Assembly (NCBI GenBank): GCA_947493005.1
Contig: CANLOY010000004.1
Span: forward strand, 1-64,000
Reading direction: 5' to 3'
Length of the DNA stretch: 64,000 bases
Source of the DNA: an uncultured Roseivirga sp.
GTDB taxonomy: Bacteria > Bacteroidota > Bacteroidia > Cytophagales > Cyclobacteriaceae
The notes under the pieces are model-generated. The model saw only the letters and a list, made by a program, of their open reading frames with translations. It was not told the origin of the DNA and did no database searches. Made by a program: the position numbers and the translations under genes. Position 1 is the first letter of the stretch, and each line of letters opens with the position of its first letter. This document shows positions 55,914 to 64,000 of this stretch, piece after piece.

Positions 55914-56381
55914 TTACTTGTTGAAATGATACAAGAATATAAACTCACCAGTGAATGCAGGCTTAGGATTGTCCTTAATCTCTAGCTTCACATTCAATTG
56001 ACACTTAGTGATACCTCTTAAATCTGCAAGTGAACTTAATTTTACACGTAACCTTACTTCTTGATCTACTTTTACTGGTTGATTGAATTTTAGCTTTTCG
56101 ATACCATAGTTGATCATCATTTTGATATTGTTAATCTCAGCTATTTGTTCCCATAGGTAGGGCAATAGTGAAACTGTGAGATATCCATGAGCAATGGTTG
56201 ATCCAAAACCACCTTCCTTGGCAGCACGTTCCGCATCTTGATGTATCCATTGATGGTCAATGGTTGCATCTGCAAAGGCATCAATTCGGTCTTGATCAAT
56301 TTTCAAAAAATCAGAAACACCAAGCTCTTGGCCGATGTATTCTTCAAATTCTGCATGACTTCCTATAATTACTTTTGCCAT
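55914..56381 (-). CDS. NodN/MaoC-type hydratase
   Basis: A 155-aa hot-dog hydratase of the MaoC class. The active-site Asp-His pair appears in ATIDHQWIHQD (Asp 42, His 47), followed by STIAHGYLTVSLLPYL, typical of NodN and (R)-specific enoyl-CoA hydratase-like proteins. It probably acts on an enoyl-CoA-type substrate, but the physiological substrate is unknown. It lies downstream of the DNA polymerase IV gene on the same strand, 60 bases apart. Confidence 0.85.
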   Translation of the reverse strand: MAKVIIGSHAEFEEYIGQELGVSDFLKIDQDRIDAFADATIDHQWIHQDAERAAKEGGFGSTIAHGYLTVSLLPYLWEQIAEINNIKMMINYGIEKLKFNQPVKVDQEVRLRVKLSSLADLRGITKCQLNVKLEIKDNPKPAFTGEFIFLYHFNK

Positions 56382-56441
56382 TAATTAAGTGTTTTACTGT
56401 TTATCAGTGCTCTAAGTTAAGCCTAAAAACACAAATAAAAG

Positions 56442-57530
56442 CTAAAAATCTAATGTGAGTTGATGTCCTTCCTTTAAAATAATCTCCTCTTTATGCTCAA
56501 AATTTGAACAGGTAATACCCAATAGTCTTACACCGGATGGAAACTGATCCCATTTAATTTGCTCTAACAGACTGAAAGTGATCTCTATGATTTTATCTAA
56601 GGTATTGATTTCCAGAGGTATTGACTGACTTCTTGTAATCTGACTAAAGTCTTTGAATTTCACTTTTAACGTAAGCGTTTTTCCAAAGCTTTTTGATTTT
56701 TCAAGTCTACGCATCACAGTTTGTGCTATTGGTTCGAGAGCCAGCTTCATGTCTACTATTTCTATCAGATCATAATCGAAGGTGTTTTCAGCACCAAGAG
56801 ACTTTCGTACTCTATTGGGGTTTACCGGCCTTTCATCGTTACCCCTGACAATCTCGTAATAGAAACCACCTGCTTTACCAAAGTTTCTTTTCAGATCATC
56901 CTTTGTCCATGACTTTAGGTCAGCTCCGTTATGAATGCCCAAATCTTTCATTTTTTGGGCGGTTACTTTGCCCACACCAAAAAACTTTTCTATCGAGAGC
57001 TGTTCCAGAAAAATCTGAATCTTTTCAGGACCGACTAATGTGAGTCCATCTGGTTTGTTATAGTCACTGGCAATTTTAGCTATAAATTTATTGATAGAAA
57101 TTCCTGCAGACGCAGTTAGACCAGTAGCTTCTTTAATATCCGTTCTGATTGCTTTTGCAATCAAAGTGGCTGATGAGATGCCTTTTTTGTTTTGAGTAAC
57201 ATCAAGATAAGCTTCGTCCAGAGATAGCGGCTCAAATAAATCCGTATAGGATTGAAAGACTTCATGAATCTGATTAGAAACCTCTTTGTATCTATCAAAC
57301 CGAGGTTTTACAAAAACTATATCTGGGCATTTATGGTAGGCTAGTGTAGAGGGCATCGCAGATCGGACACCATATTTTCTGGCTTCGTAACTTGCCGCAG
57401 CCACTACACCACGTTCTCGGCTACCACCTACAGCTACAGGCTTTCCTTTAAGTTCGGGATTGTCTCTTTGTTCTACAGATGCGTAGAATGCATCCATATC
57501 TATATGTATTATTTTCCGATGACTTTCCAC
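56442..57530 (-). CDS. dinB: DNA polymerase IV (Y-family)
   Basis: Error-prone translesion polymerase, 362 aa. The catalytic-site patterns are HIDMDAFYASVEQRDNPEL (first acidic residues), the SLDEAYLDVT motif (Asp and Glu) and GISINKFIAKIASDYNKPDG. The helix-hairpin-helix and little-finger regions follow. The clamp-binding-like end is QLTLDF. It starts at GTG 57530. No LexA-like box was recognised upstream. It is divergent from the small membrane protein gene at 57598. Confidence 0.94.
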   Translation of the reverse strand: MESHRKIIHIDMDAFYASVEQRDNPELKGKPVAVGGSRERGVVAAASYEARKYGVRSAMPSTLAYHKCPDIVFVKPRFDRYKEVSNQIHEVFQSYTDLFEPLSLDEAYLDVTQNKKGISSATLIAKAIRTDIKEATGLTASAGISINKFIAKIASDYNKPDGLTLVGPEKIQIFLEQLSIEKFFGVGKVTAQKMKDLGIHNGADLKSWTKDDLKRNFGKAGGFYYEIVRGNDERPVNPNRVRKSLGAENTFDYDLIEIVDMKLALEPIAQTVMRRLEKSKSFGKTLTLKVKFKDFSQITRSQSIPLEINTLDKIIEITFSLLEQIKWDQFPSGVRLLGITCSNFEHKEEIILKEGHQLTLDF

Positions 57531-57597
57531 TGTGTTTTTGAACTTTCGATACCTAATTTAGCTGAGAATTAATGAAATTTATTACTATAGAATAAAG

Positions 57598-57777
57598 ATG
57601 AGTCGTAAGAAGAAGATTTTCATAGTTGCTGCAATTCTATTTTTTTTAGCCACAATTATTGTGGGATATGATATATCTACTAAAACTTCGTTCCCAGGTT
57701 CCAAAAAATATCTAAAGGAATCAATTGCTCCTTCAGATAAAGGAGAAAAAGACTCGTTGAATGTTAAAACAAAATAG
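57598..57777 (+). CDS. 59-aa single-pass membrane protein
   Basis: A short gene. Its protein starts MSRKKKIFIVAAILFFLATI (basic start, one membrane helix at about 7-24), then has a polar tail ending SLNVKTK before TAG. This is the pattern of a small tail-in-periplasm membrane protein. It is in the same reading frame as the next gene, whose start lies 34 bases after this TAG. It has no known family. Codon usage and a signal-like helix make it a likely real gene, though its smallness lowers confidence. Confidence 0.5.
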   Translation: MSRKKKIFIVAAILFFLATIIVGYDISTKTSFPGSKKYLKESIAPSDKGEKDSLNVKTK

Positions 57778-57810
57778 GAGTTTCATTGCTTAATTGAAGT
57801 AAAGAGTGTT

Positions 57811-58275
57811 TTGAATAAGCCAGGTAAGAAGATTGATGTCGATAGTATCGACATGGAAAAGATGGAGGAATTGGTTACACCCAATCCGGGAACAATTAGT
57901 TTTCCGCATACTGTGGGTGGTGCTATAATTAAGCCTGAAGATAAAGGCAAAATCAAGGGTAGGGCACTTTCTGCCATGTATGAGCAGACCGATATGAATA
58001 TGCAACAGATCTATGATCAGATGCAACTTTTGGCCCAACAAGCTAAAGCAATTCAGGATAGGGTAGACCTTTCTGAACGAATCTATCAATCACGCATGAG
58101 TTTCGAACCATTAATAAGTAGAGTATATCATCTCTACACCAAAAAGGATGGTACAGATACACTGTCATTGATTGGCCCTGGCGAATGGGGGAGATCTAAA
58201 CCTTTCGAAAAGTATGTGGCTACTGTGAAATTACTTGCAGATCATACATGGGATATTGTTGAAAAAGGAGAATAG
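57811..58275 (+). CDS. DUF2452 family protein
   Basis: A 154-aa cytosolic protein of the DUF2452 group, recognised from TPNPGTISFPHTVGGA, YDQMQLLAQQAKAIQDRV and FEPLISRVYHLYTKKDG. The function is unknown. A TTG at 57811 would give MNKPGKK; the first ATG is at 57853. The reading frame continues from the small membrane protein upstream with only a TAG in between, so the two may be one expressed unit. No operon partner follows on this strand, as the kinase gene converges. Confidence 0.72.
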   Translation: MNKPGKKIDVDSIDMEKMEELVTPNPGTISFPHTVGGAIIKPEDKGKIKGRALSAMYEQTDMNMQQIYDQMQLLAQQAKAIQDRVDLSERIYQSRMSFEPLISRVYHLYTKKDGTDTLSLIGPGEWGRSKPFEKYVATVKLLADHTWDIVEKGE

Positions 58276-58289
58276 TTTGGGTTCGGTTT

Positions 58290-58907
58290 TTATCTGAAAA
58301 GTCCATTTACCTCAAAATCTACTTTCTCAAGAATTGCAGAGTAGTCTTCAATGTGTTGTACAAAGTCTAGATTGTTTACGTCTATAACCAACAGTTTGCC
58401 TAAATTATATTTACCAATCCATTCCTCGTAATGCTCGTTCAGGTTTTTGAGATATTCAATTCTTATAAGCTCTTCGTAGTCTCTGCCTCTTTTTTGAATA
58501 TTAGCTACTAGTTTAGGAATATCAGCCCTCAGATAAATCAATAAATCTGGTGGTGTTACGTGTTTTATCATCGATTTGAAAAGTTCCAGATAATTCTGAT
58601 AATCCCGCTCAGTAATATAACCTGACTTGTATAGGTTAGCAGCAAAGATGTAACAGTCTTCATAGATAGTTCTATCCTGAATAGTACCTCCATTTGACTC
58701 ACGTATTCTGGCAACCTGATTAAAGCGACTATTCAAAAAATAAACTTGTAAATGGAACGACCATCTTGGCATGTCTTCATAGAAGTCTTTTAAATAAGGA
58801 TTGTCTTCAACCGACTCTAATTGAACATCCCAGTTGAATTGTTTGCCTAATTTTTTTGCCAATGTGGTTTTTCCAGATCCAATATTTCCCGCTATAGCTA
58901 CGTGCAT
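58290..58907 (-). CDS. deoxynucleoside kinase
   Basis: A 205-aa P-loop kinase of the dNK/dCK class, adding phosphate to deoxynucleosides for salvage. The P-loop GNIGSGKTT is at residues 7-15. The DRTIYED motif at 78-84 carries the catalytic-region DR and the lid follows with KRGRDYEELIRIEYL. It is 14 bases from the convergent DUF2452 gene. The preferred nucleoside (deoxyadenosine, deoxyguanosine or others) cannot be read from this sequence. Confidence 0.93.
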   Translation of the reverse strand: MHVAIAGNIGSGKTTLAKKLGKQFNWDVQLESVEDNPYLKDFYEDMPRWSFHLQVYFLNSRFNQVARIRESNGGTIQDRTIYEDCYIFAANLYKSGYITERDYQNYLELFKSMIKHVTPPDLLIYLRADIPKLVANIQKRGRDYEELIRIEYLKNLNEHYEEWIGKYNLGKLLVIDVNNLDFVQHIEDYSAILEKVDFEVNGLFR

Positions 58908-58971
58908 CCTCCTGTCAATAATTTGTGGTGCAAGTTATATGATAGCCATGGATTTTGGAGTAATTGGAAAT

Positions 58972-59001
58972 AAAAAAAGATCTGAAAACAGACCTTTTTT
59001 T
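58972..59001 (-). terminator. terminator of the TonB receptor gene
   Basis: On the minus strand, CAGACC and its partner form a stem with one G-U pair between A-rich and T-rich ends, 96 bases past the receptor stop. The T run is long. On the plus strand the pair becomes an A-C mismatch, so the structure suits the minus strand. Confidence 0.75.
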
Positions 59002-59096
59002 GAATACCCAATAAATATGATTTGATAAGAATTACCTAAATGTAATATGTTGGTTTGTCTTAATAATAACCCAAAAGTTACCAAACTGTTAATATG

Positions 59097-61535
59097 CTAA
59101 AATGTTGCTCTTACGGACAATATCACATTGAATCCGGGAGCGCTTATACCAGAAGAATATGGTCTGTAATGGGTGTCCAATAAATTTTCGATATTCATAT
59201 TAACCGTAAGTTTATCGTTGACTTTATAAGAGTTATTGATGTTTACCGTAGCCCAGGGTAAAGCACCATCAGCGGTGTACAAATGTGGTTTGTTTTGCTC
59301 AGAGGGGGCAAGATCATCGAAATCTATTCCTCCGCTATACCTGAAGATTAAACTAGATGTTAGCTTATTTCTAACCAAGGTCATACTGGTCTCTCCAAAG
59401 TAGGGGGTAACGTGTCTCAATGGTAGGTTTTCAATCGTGTCTTCTCCATCAGTATAAGTTAGGCTGCTTTTAAGGTTTATACCAGGGTAAACCTCAGCGG
59501 CAAGGTTAATACTGAAGCCCCAGATGAAGGCCCTGCCAACATTAACTTCTGCAAATACATTGCTGAGAACATCATCGTAAATAATCTGAGATTGCCCATT
59601 AAAAGTGAAAGGTCTTCTCACTAGAGCATTTCTTAGAAAGGAATAATAGTTGACAAATTCAAGTTTTAGATTTGAGCTAAACCTTTTGCTTACTCCATAT
59701 TCTATATTGTAGCTTGTTTCAGGTTTCAAGTCAGCATTTGGAACAACGACAGTACCAGGCTCAGAATCGAATACCTTGCTTACGTCATCAACATTTGGTG
59801 CCCTGAAACCATTTGAAACCATCAGGTTCAACTTCCAATCTGGCTTTGGAAGATATACGAGTCCAAGACTTCCGGTAAGCCCTCCGTTCTTTTGAGAAAT
59901 TTCGTCAAAGGGGAAGTTGAAAAAGGATTTATCTTCGAATCTGGATTTCAACTTTATGTAACTGTAACGAATGCCAGAAGAAAGTATTAAGTGCTCATTA
60001 AAGCGTTTTTTATTACTAATGTATGCTGCAATAGAAACATAGTCACTTCCACCATCTGGGTATCTTGTACTTGTAAGAGCTTCTCCACCATTATCAATAT
60101 GAGTGTTGTTTGCCTCAGAACCTACTTCGTTCCTGATACCTTCAATACCATAGTAGAGTTCATCATTGGAACCATATGTTTTCTCAAAATCCAAATTCAT
60201 TGAAATTAGATCTACACTTTCCGTTCTGCTTCTTAAGGAGTCACTATTCAATCTTCTATCATGTCTGCTTTCTGTAATCGTTTGTAAGGCAGTAGTCATT
60301 TTCATTTGGTCGAAAAATCGAGTAGGGTAGAAGATCCTCGTTTGTAAAGAATGCATTTGCCAGTTTTGTGGCCCATAGTACCATTCTGCATTCTTCAATT
60401 CATTATTCTGTCTTTCTATGAGTCTATCATAACGAGGAATATCTGAAGAAGTAGATTGATGAAAAGCGTAAGTTAGGTCAGAATACTTACCGAGTCTAAA
60501 CCTTAACTTTTGAAGAATGTTAAGCTGGTTGTAGCCTGAAGATATTTGCTTATTAAAATTGCTGTTTTGGGTTATTCTGTCTTCACCATTCACACGCTCT
60601 ACATACTCAAGTCTCTTTCCAAAATCAGGAAATTTGTCCGTTCTGTTATTACCAGTTCTTAAATCACCAAAGTCACTGTAAGTAAAACTGGTAAAGGATG
60701 CAAAATTAGGAAGCGTAATATCGAACTGTAAATTGCCAGTAGCGGCTTCTGCTGCAGAAGCATACCTGACAAAACCTGAACCTTTAAAGAACTGACCATC
60801 ATTTGAGAAACTTGGTGTTTTGGTATGAAAATCCATAACACCTCCCAGTGCATCGCTACCATAAATTACTGAACCAGGACCGAACACTACCTCTGCTTCT
60901 TGTAAGTTATTGGGATCCAGTGTAATCACATTTTGAAGATTGCCACTCCGGTAAATGGCGTTGTTCATTCTTACACCGTCTATTACTATAAGTACTGAAT
61001 TAGCAGAAAAACCTCTGATCATAGGACTGCCTCCACCAAGTTGACTCTTCTGAACAAAAACCTGTCCATTCATTGTCAACAGATCAGCAGCAGTAGCAGG
61101 TTCTGCTAAGGCAATATCTTCTGGTTTATACTCCGATATTCTCTGAGGTATTTCCTCTTTCTTTTGCTCCCATTTGTTGGCTGAAACGACTACATCATCC
61201 ATTTCAAATACCTCTTCGGTCATTTCAATAAAGAAGTTCGTACTCTTTAAATCCGATAACTTGATCTGTCGGGTTCGGAAAGAGGGGTGTCGGATAATGA
61301 TAATCCCTGTTTTTGAAAAACCTATGAGCTCAGCTTTCCCAAGTTCATCTGTTATTGCTGCTCTGTTAGATTCTTTTTCTTGAATTGTTACCTGCGGAAT
61401 AGGGGCATTGTTGGCCTGATTAACAACTGTGATTGTCTGACCTGAAATTACTTTAATGGCAAGAAAGAAACTGACTAGCCAAAGGAACCTCTTCCAACTC
61501 AATGTCCTCTTCTTTTTAAATGGAATACTAAACAA
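59097..61535 (-). CDS. TonB-dependent receptor, hemoglobin/heme-type
   Basis: An 812-aa outer-membrane transporter. After a signal (about 1-32) comes a carboxypeptidase-like regulatory domain (about 33-110). The plug follows, with QRISEYKPEDIALAEPATAADLL and PMIRGFSANSVLIVIDGVRMNNAIYR. The barrel includes FRAPNVDDVSKVF and NADLKPE, the FRAP/NPNL-type motifs of heme receptors, and ends NVILSVRATF. It starts at TTG 61535; no in-frame ATG precedes it before a stop. An exact TATATTTG box lies upstream at 61581-61574. It probably imports heme or another iron compound; the ligand is inferred. Confidence 0.9.
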   Translation of the reverse strand: MFSIPFKKKRTLSWKRFLWLVSFFLAIKVISGQTITVVNQANNAPIPQVTIQEKESNRAAITDELGKAELIGFSKTGIIIIRHPSFRTRQIKLSDLKSTNFFIEMTEEVFEMDDVVVSANKWEQKKEEIPQRISEYKPEDIALAEPATAADLLTMNGQVFVQKSQLGGGSPMIRGFSANSVLIVIDGVRMNNAIYRSGNLQNVITLDPNNLQEAEVVFGPGSVIYGSDALGGVMDFHTKTPSFSNDGQFFKGSGFVRYASAAEAATGNLQFDITLPNFASFTSFTYSDFGDLRTGNNRTDKFPDFGKRLEYVERVNGEDRITQNSNFNKQISSGYNQLNILQKLRFRLGKYSDLTYAFHQSTSSDIPRYDRLIERQNNELKNAEWYYGPQNWQMHSLQTRIFYPTRFFDQMKMTTALQTITESRHDRRLNSDSLRSRTESVDLISMNLDFEKTYGSNDELYYGIEGIRNEVGSEANNTHIDNGGEALTSTRYPDGGSDYVSIAAYISNKKRFNEHLILSSGIRYSYIKLKSRFEDKSFFNFPFDEISQKNGGLTGSLGLVYLPKPDWKLNLMVSNGFRAPNVDDVSKVFDSEPGTVVVPNADLKPETSYNIEYGVSKRFSSNLKLEFVNYYSFLRNALVRRPFTFNGQSQIIYDDVLSNVFAEVNVGRAFIWGFSINLAAEVYPGINLKSSLTYTDGEDTIENLPLRHVTPYFGETSMTLVRNKLTSSLIFRYSGGIDFDDLAPSEQNKPHLYTADGALPWATVNINNSYKVNDKLTVNMNIENLLDTHYRPYSSGISAPGFNVILSVRATF

Positions 61536-61573
61536 ATAACTGGTGTTCTCTGTTTAATTTTTTTTGATTGCAC

Positions 61574-61581
61574 CAAATATA
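61574..61581 (-). promoter_or_regulatory. candidate -7 box of the TonB receptor gene
   Basis: TATATTTG on the minus strand matches TANNTTTG, about 38 bases before the TTG start at 61535. It lies just before the ATG of the divergent hydrolase gene. I see no -33 TTG at the right spacing. Confidence 0.4.
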
Positions 61582-61592
61582 CCGCATTATTC

Positions 61593-62555
61593 ATGCCGCT
61601 AGTAAACTCTAATTATAAACGTCCTCCTTTTTTTTATTTAAATGGGCATTTAGAGACAATTATACCAAGTGTGTCACGCAAAATTGAGGGAGTAAGATAT
61701 CAAAGAGAACGAATTGATACACCAGATCATGATTTTCTAAATATAGACTGGATAAAAAAAGATAGTAGTAAACTATTAATCATCTCTCATGGGTTGGAGG
61801 GTGGATCGGATCGCCATTATGTGACGGCTATGGCTAAACTGTTTTCTTCAAAAGGTTGGGATATTGTTGCCTGGAACAACCGCAGTTGTAATGGAGAAAT
61901 GAACCGCCAGAGAATACTTTATCATCATGGAGCCAGTTACGATTTAAGAACAGTTGTTGATCACGCACTTGGTAAGCAAACATATGATGATGTGGCAATG
62001 GTTGGCATCAGTATGGGAGGAGGGCAGACTTTAAGGTATTTAGGTGAAGAAGATGAGTTTGGTGTGCCTTCGCAAATTAGAAGAGCTGTAGTGGTTTCAG
62101 CCCCATGTTCTCTTATAGAGAGCGCTGAGACATTGACTTTGAGGTCTAATAGGCTTTATGAGAAGAAATTTCTCACCAAGCTTAAAGTTAAGATTGCACA
62201 AAAGGCTGAATTGTACCCCGATATTGATGTATCTAATCTTGATGAGTTGAAGACTTTGAGAGATTTTGATACTAGGTTTTCTGCACCAATCCATGGCTTT
62301 GAAAGTACAGATGCATTCTATGAGTTTTGCAATCCATACCCATTCATTGAGAAAATTAATAGGGAGGTTCTGGTTTTAAACGCACTCAACGATCCACTGT
62401 TGAAGGGTGGTTGTTACCCTTACGAACTTGCCAAGGGAATGAATAACCTATATTTAGAGACTCCGAAGAGAGGCGGTCATGTTGGCTTTACTTTGAGAGG
62501 GAACGAGTATACCTATTCTGAACTCAGAGCACTCGAGTTTCTTGGTAACTCTTGA
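61593..62555 (+). CDS. YheT-family alpha/beta hydrolase
   Basis: A 320-aa serine hydrolase with the YheT pattern: IISHGLEGGSDRHYVTAMAK, Ser 140 in GISMGGGQTLRY, and GGHVGF near the end. These proteins act on esters or other small substrates; the role is unclear. It starts at ATG 61593, divergent from the TonB receptor. Its last 43 bases overlap the convergent M23 gene, an unusually long convergent overlap. Confidence 0.9.
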   Translation: MPLVNSNYKRPPFFYLNGHLETIIPSVSRKIEGVRYQRERIDTPDHDFLNIDWIKKDSSKLLIISHGLEGGSDRHYVTAMAKLFSSKGWDIVAWNNRSCNGEMNRQRILYHHGASYDLRTVVDHALGKQTYDDVAMVGISMGGGQTLRYLGEEDEFGVPSQIRRAVVVSAPCSLIESAETLTLRSNRLYEKKFLTKLKVKIAQKAELYPDIDVSNLDELKTLRDFDTRFSAPIHGFESTDAFYEFCNPYPFIEKINREVLVLNALNDPLLKGGCYPYELAKGMNNLYLETPKRGGHVGFTLRGNEYTYSELRALEFLGNS

Positions 62556-63064
62556 TTTAAATAGGGTATAGGGTTTATAAAGAACATCTTTTTCCACCCC
62601 AATTTACTTTGATCAACTTTCCAAGGCAGGGGGATAACAGAATAAATGGAGTAGTGCAAATGTGGCGCCTTGCCCTTGGCATTACCTGAATTACCTACAG
62701 TGCCAATTTGTTGGCCAGGTTTAACATACTGTCCTTCAGAAACCATCGAAGAATTTAGGTGAGCATAGTAGTGAGCTCGCCATTTGGGGCCAAGAATAAG
62801 TATAAAATGTCCAGCCCTTTCCGAAGTGCCTCTTCTCAATACAATGCCATTGATTGAAGCTAAAACGGGAGTACCTTTATTGGCAAAAATGTCTACACCT
62901 TTGTGAGTAACTGACTTCCCCCATGGATAGGCCCAAAAGGAATTCTGATTATAATCTCTTCTTGAAATACCCTTTACTGGCAAGAAGAAGTTTTCTGGTA
63001 AAAAGAAACCAAGACAAAGAAGAAAAAGAAGTAACCAGATCGCTCTTTTTAAAAAAGTCCCCAT
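62513..63064 (-). CDS. M23 family LytM-like metallopeptidase
   Basis: A 183-aa exported zinc peptidase that cuts peptidoglycan or acts as a LytM regulator. The N-terminal hydrophobic stretch (about 7-20) is a signal or anchor. Catalytic residues are intact: H54-x3-D58 (HKGVD), His 102 and His 135-x-His 137 (HLH). I chose the ATG at 63064 over a TTG two codons upstream. The gene overlaps the YheT gene by 43 bases on the other strand and follows the hydroxyglutarate oxidase gene on the same strand. Confidence 0.9.
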   Translation of the reverse strand: MGTFLKRAIWLLLFLLCLGFFLPENFFLPVKGISRRDYNQNSFWAYPWGKSVTHKGVDIFANKGTPVLASINGIVLRRGTSERAGHFILILGPKWRAHYYAHLNSSMVSEGQYVKPGQQIGTVGNSGNAKGKAPHLHYSIYSVIPLPWKVDQSKLGWKKMFFINPIPYLNQELPRNSSALSSE

Positions 63065-63108
63065 TATCAAAATAGATGTATGAGGGTAACGCTAATGGAT
63101 TGCCTTTA

Positions 63109-64000
63109 TTAGAATCTTTTTAAAACTAAGTCTGATATACTATCTCCAATAGAAAGTGAAGAAGTGGCAGCAGGGCTTGGTGCATTGCATACATTAATAG
63201 CATGCTTTGCTTCAATGATAGAGAAATCATCTAGCAACCCTCCGTTTCTGTCACATGCCTGGGCTCTTACTCCGGCTCCGCCATCAACAAGGTCTTTTTC
63301 TTCGATTTCAGGAATGAGTTTTTGAAGTGCTTTGGTAAATGCTGCCTTTGAAAAGGAGCGGTACATTTCTCCAAAACCTGTTCTCCAGTACTTCTTTGCA
63401 ACTTTTTGGAAGCCTGGCCAGAACAAAGACTCAAGCAATTCGCCTAAATGGATTTGAGATTTCTTGTAGCCTTCTCTGCGAAACGCCAGTACAGCGTTGG
63501 GACCCGCTTCAATTCCACCTTTCATCATACGTGTGAAATGCACACCAAGGAATGGGAAATTTGGATCGGGTACAGGATAAATCAAGTGCTTTACCAGATA
63601 TTCTTTTTCGGGAACGAGTTTAAAATACTCACCCCTGAAAGGGATTATTTTCAGGTCAACATCATCTGAGGTTTTCCTTGCAAGCTTATCAGAATATAAT
63701 CCACCACAATTGACAACCAGTTTCGTTTCCAAGCTCTGTTTGCTTGTTTCAACTGTGGAATACCCAGTGAATTCATTAATGTTAAGAACTTTTTCGTTGA
63801 GAAAAATTTCTCCACCGAACTCCCTGATCTTGTCAGCGTACTTTTCAGCAACGGCAACATAATCTACTATACCTGTATAAGGCACATTTAGCGCAGCAAT
63901 CCCATTTACGTGGGGTTCTATCTCTTTGAGTTGTTCAATGCTGATTTTTTCAATCTTATCGAGACCATTTTCAAGCCCTCTTTTATATAGGTTTTCTAAA
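63109..64000 (-). CDS. lhgO: L-2-hydroxyglutarate oxidase LhgO, partial (5' end outside window)
   Basis: FAD enzyme oxidising L-2-hydroxyglutarate to 2-oxoglutarate. The reading frame is open to the window edge, so about 296 C-terminal residues of about 400 are present. The visible start LENLYKRGLENGLDKIE precedes IEPHVNGIAALNVPYTGIVDY, a typical LhgO segment. Later ones are VNCGGLYSDKLA, IIPFRGEYF and YPVPDPNFPFLGVHFTRM. The codon at 63885 is GTG (Val) inside the protein, not a start. The real start lies upstream of this window. The M23 gene follows 44 bases later. Confidence 0.9.
   Translation of the reverse strand, partial: LENLYKRGLENGLDKIEKISIEQLKEIEPHVNGIAALNVPYTGIVDYVAVAEKYADKIREFGGEIFLNEKVLNINEFTGYSTVETSKQSLETKLVVNCGGLYSDKLARKTSDDVDLKIIPFRGEYFKLVPEKEYLVKHLIYPVPDPNFPFLGVHFTRMMKGGIEAGPNAVLAFRREGYKKSQIHLGELLESLFWPGFQKVAKKYWRTGFGEMYRSFSKAAFTKALQKLIPEIEEKDLVDGGAGVRAQACDRNGGLLDDFSIIEAKHAINVCNAPSPAATSSLSIGDSISDLVLKRF

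Overview
The window looks like a chromosomal segment of a free-living, probably marine, Bacteroidota of the Cytophagales type. The sequence evidence is an AT-rich composition, two secreted proteins ending in type IX secretion (T9SS) sorting domains, promoter -7 boxes of the Bacteroidota form TANNTTTG, frequent TTG/GTG starts with weak Shine-Dalgarno signals, an ATP-type PEP carboxykinase, and a miaB / sigma54-activator / lptE / TPR-like / secG run next to groESL. I see no tRNA, rRNA, CRISPR array, insertion sequence or phage gene.

Layout. 0-8.4 kb: pckA, a POT peptide transporter, a FabH-like ketosynthase, a uracil-DNA glycosylase with four cysteines, a membrane HExxH protein, a TRIC-type channel and an acyl-CoA synthetase. 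8.4-10.7 kb: a tandem pair of paralogous outer-membrane lipoproteins. 10.8-17.6 kb: groESL and the secG-to-miaB cluster, all on the minus strand. 17.7-24.8 kb: mixed housekeeping (NIPSNAP, M50-like membrane protein, FKBP lipoprotein, pabB, YceI, gamma-carbonic anhydrase, DinB-fold protein, thioesterase). 24.8-44.2 kb is the accessory, signalling and surface region: a four-repeat T9SS protein, a GAF/AAA+ sigma54 activator with a truncated globin downstream, two LytTR proteins around two membrane-anchored winged-helix/beta-propeller proteins, three small proteins of unknown function, a duplicated LamG-like T9SS protein and a PD40-OmpA protein. 44.1-50.8 kb: a minus-strand run of YD-like protein, serine hydrolase, gamma-glutamyltransferase and S9 peptidase, suggesting peptide scavenging. 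51-64 kb: response regulators, an arginase-family enzyme, cyclophilin, an ArsR/AHSA1 pair, a NodN-like hydratase, DNA polymerase IV, a deoxynucleoside kinase, a TonB receptor, a YheT hydrolase, an M23 peptidase and a partial lhgO.

Working together. The regulator-rich stretch from 28.6 to 37.2 kb lies between large secreted proteins and may control them. The winged-helix/TM/propeller proteins would sense in the periplasm and bind DNA directly. The LytTR proteins lack receiver domains and so are not conventional response regulators. Several intergenic regions hold clear symmetry elements. The best are paired dyads over the ArsR promoter (54987-55033), a repeat array upstream of groES (12877-12970) and TTAC/GTAA dyads bracketing the GAF-sigma54 regulator. 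All functional calls come from reading motifs and family resemblance; no database search was run.
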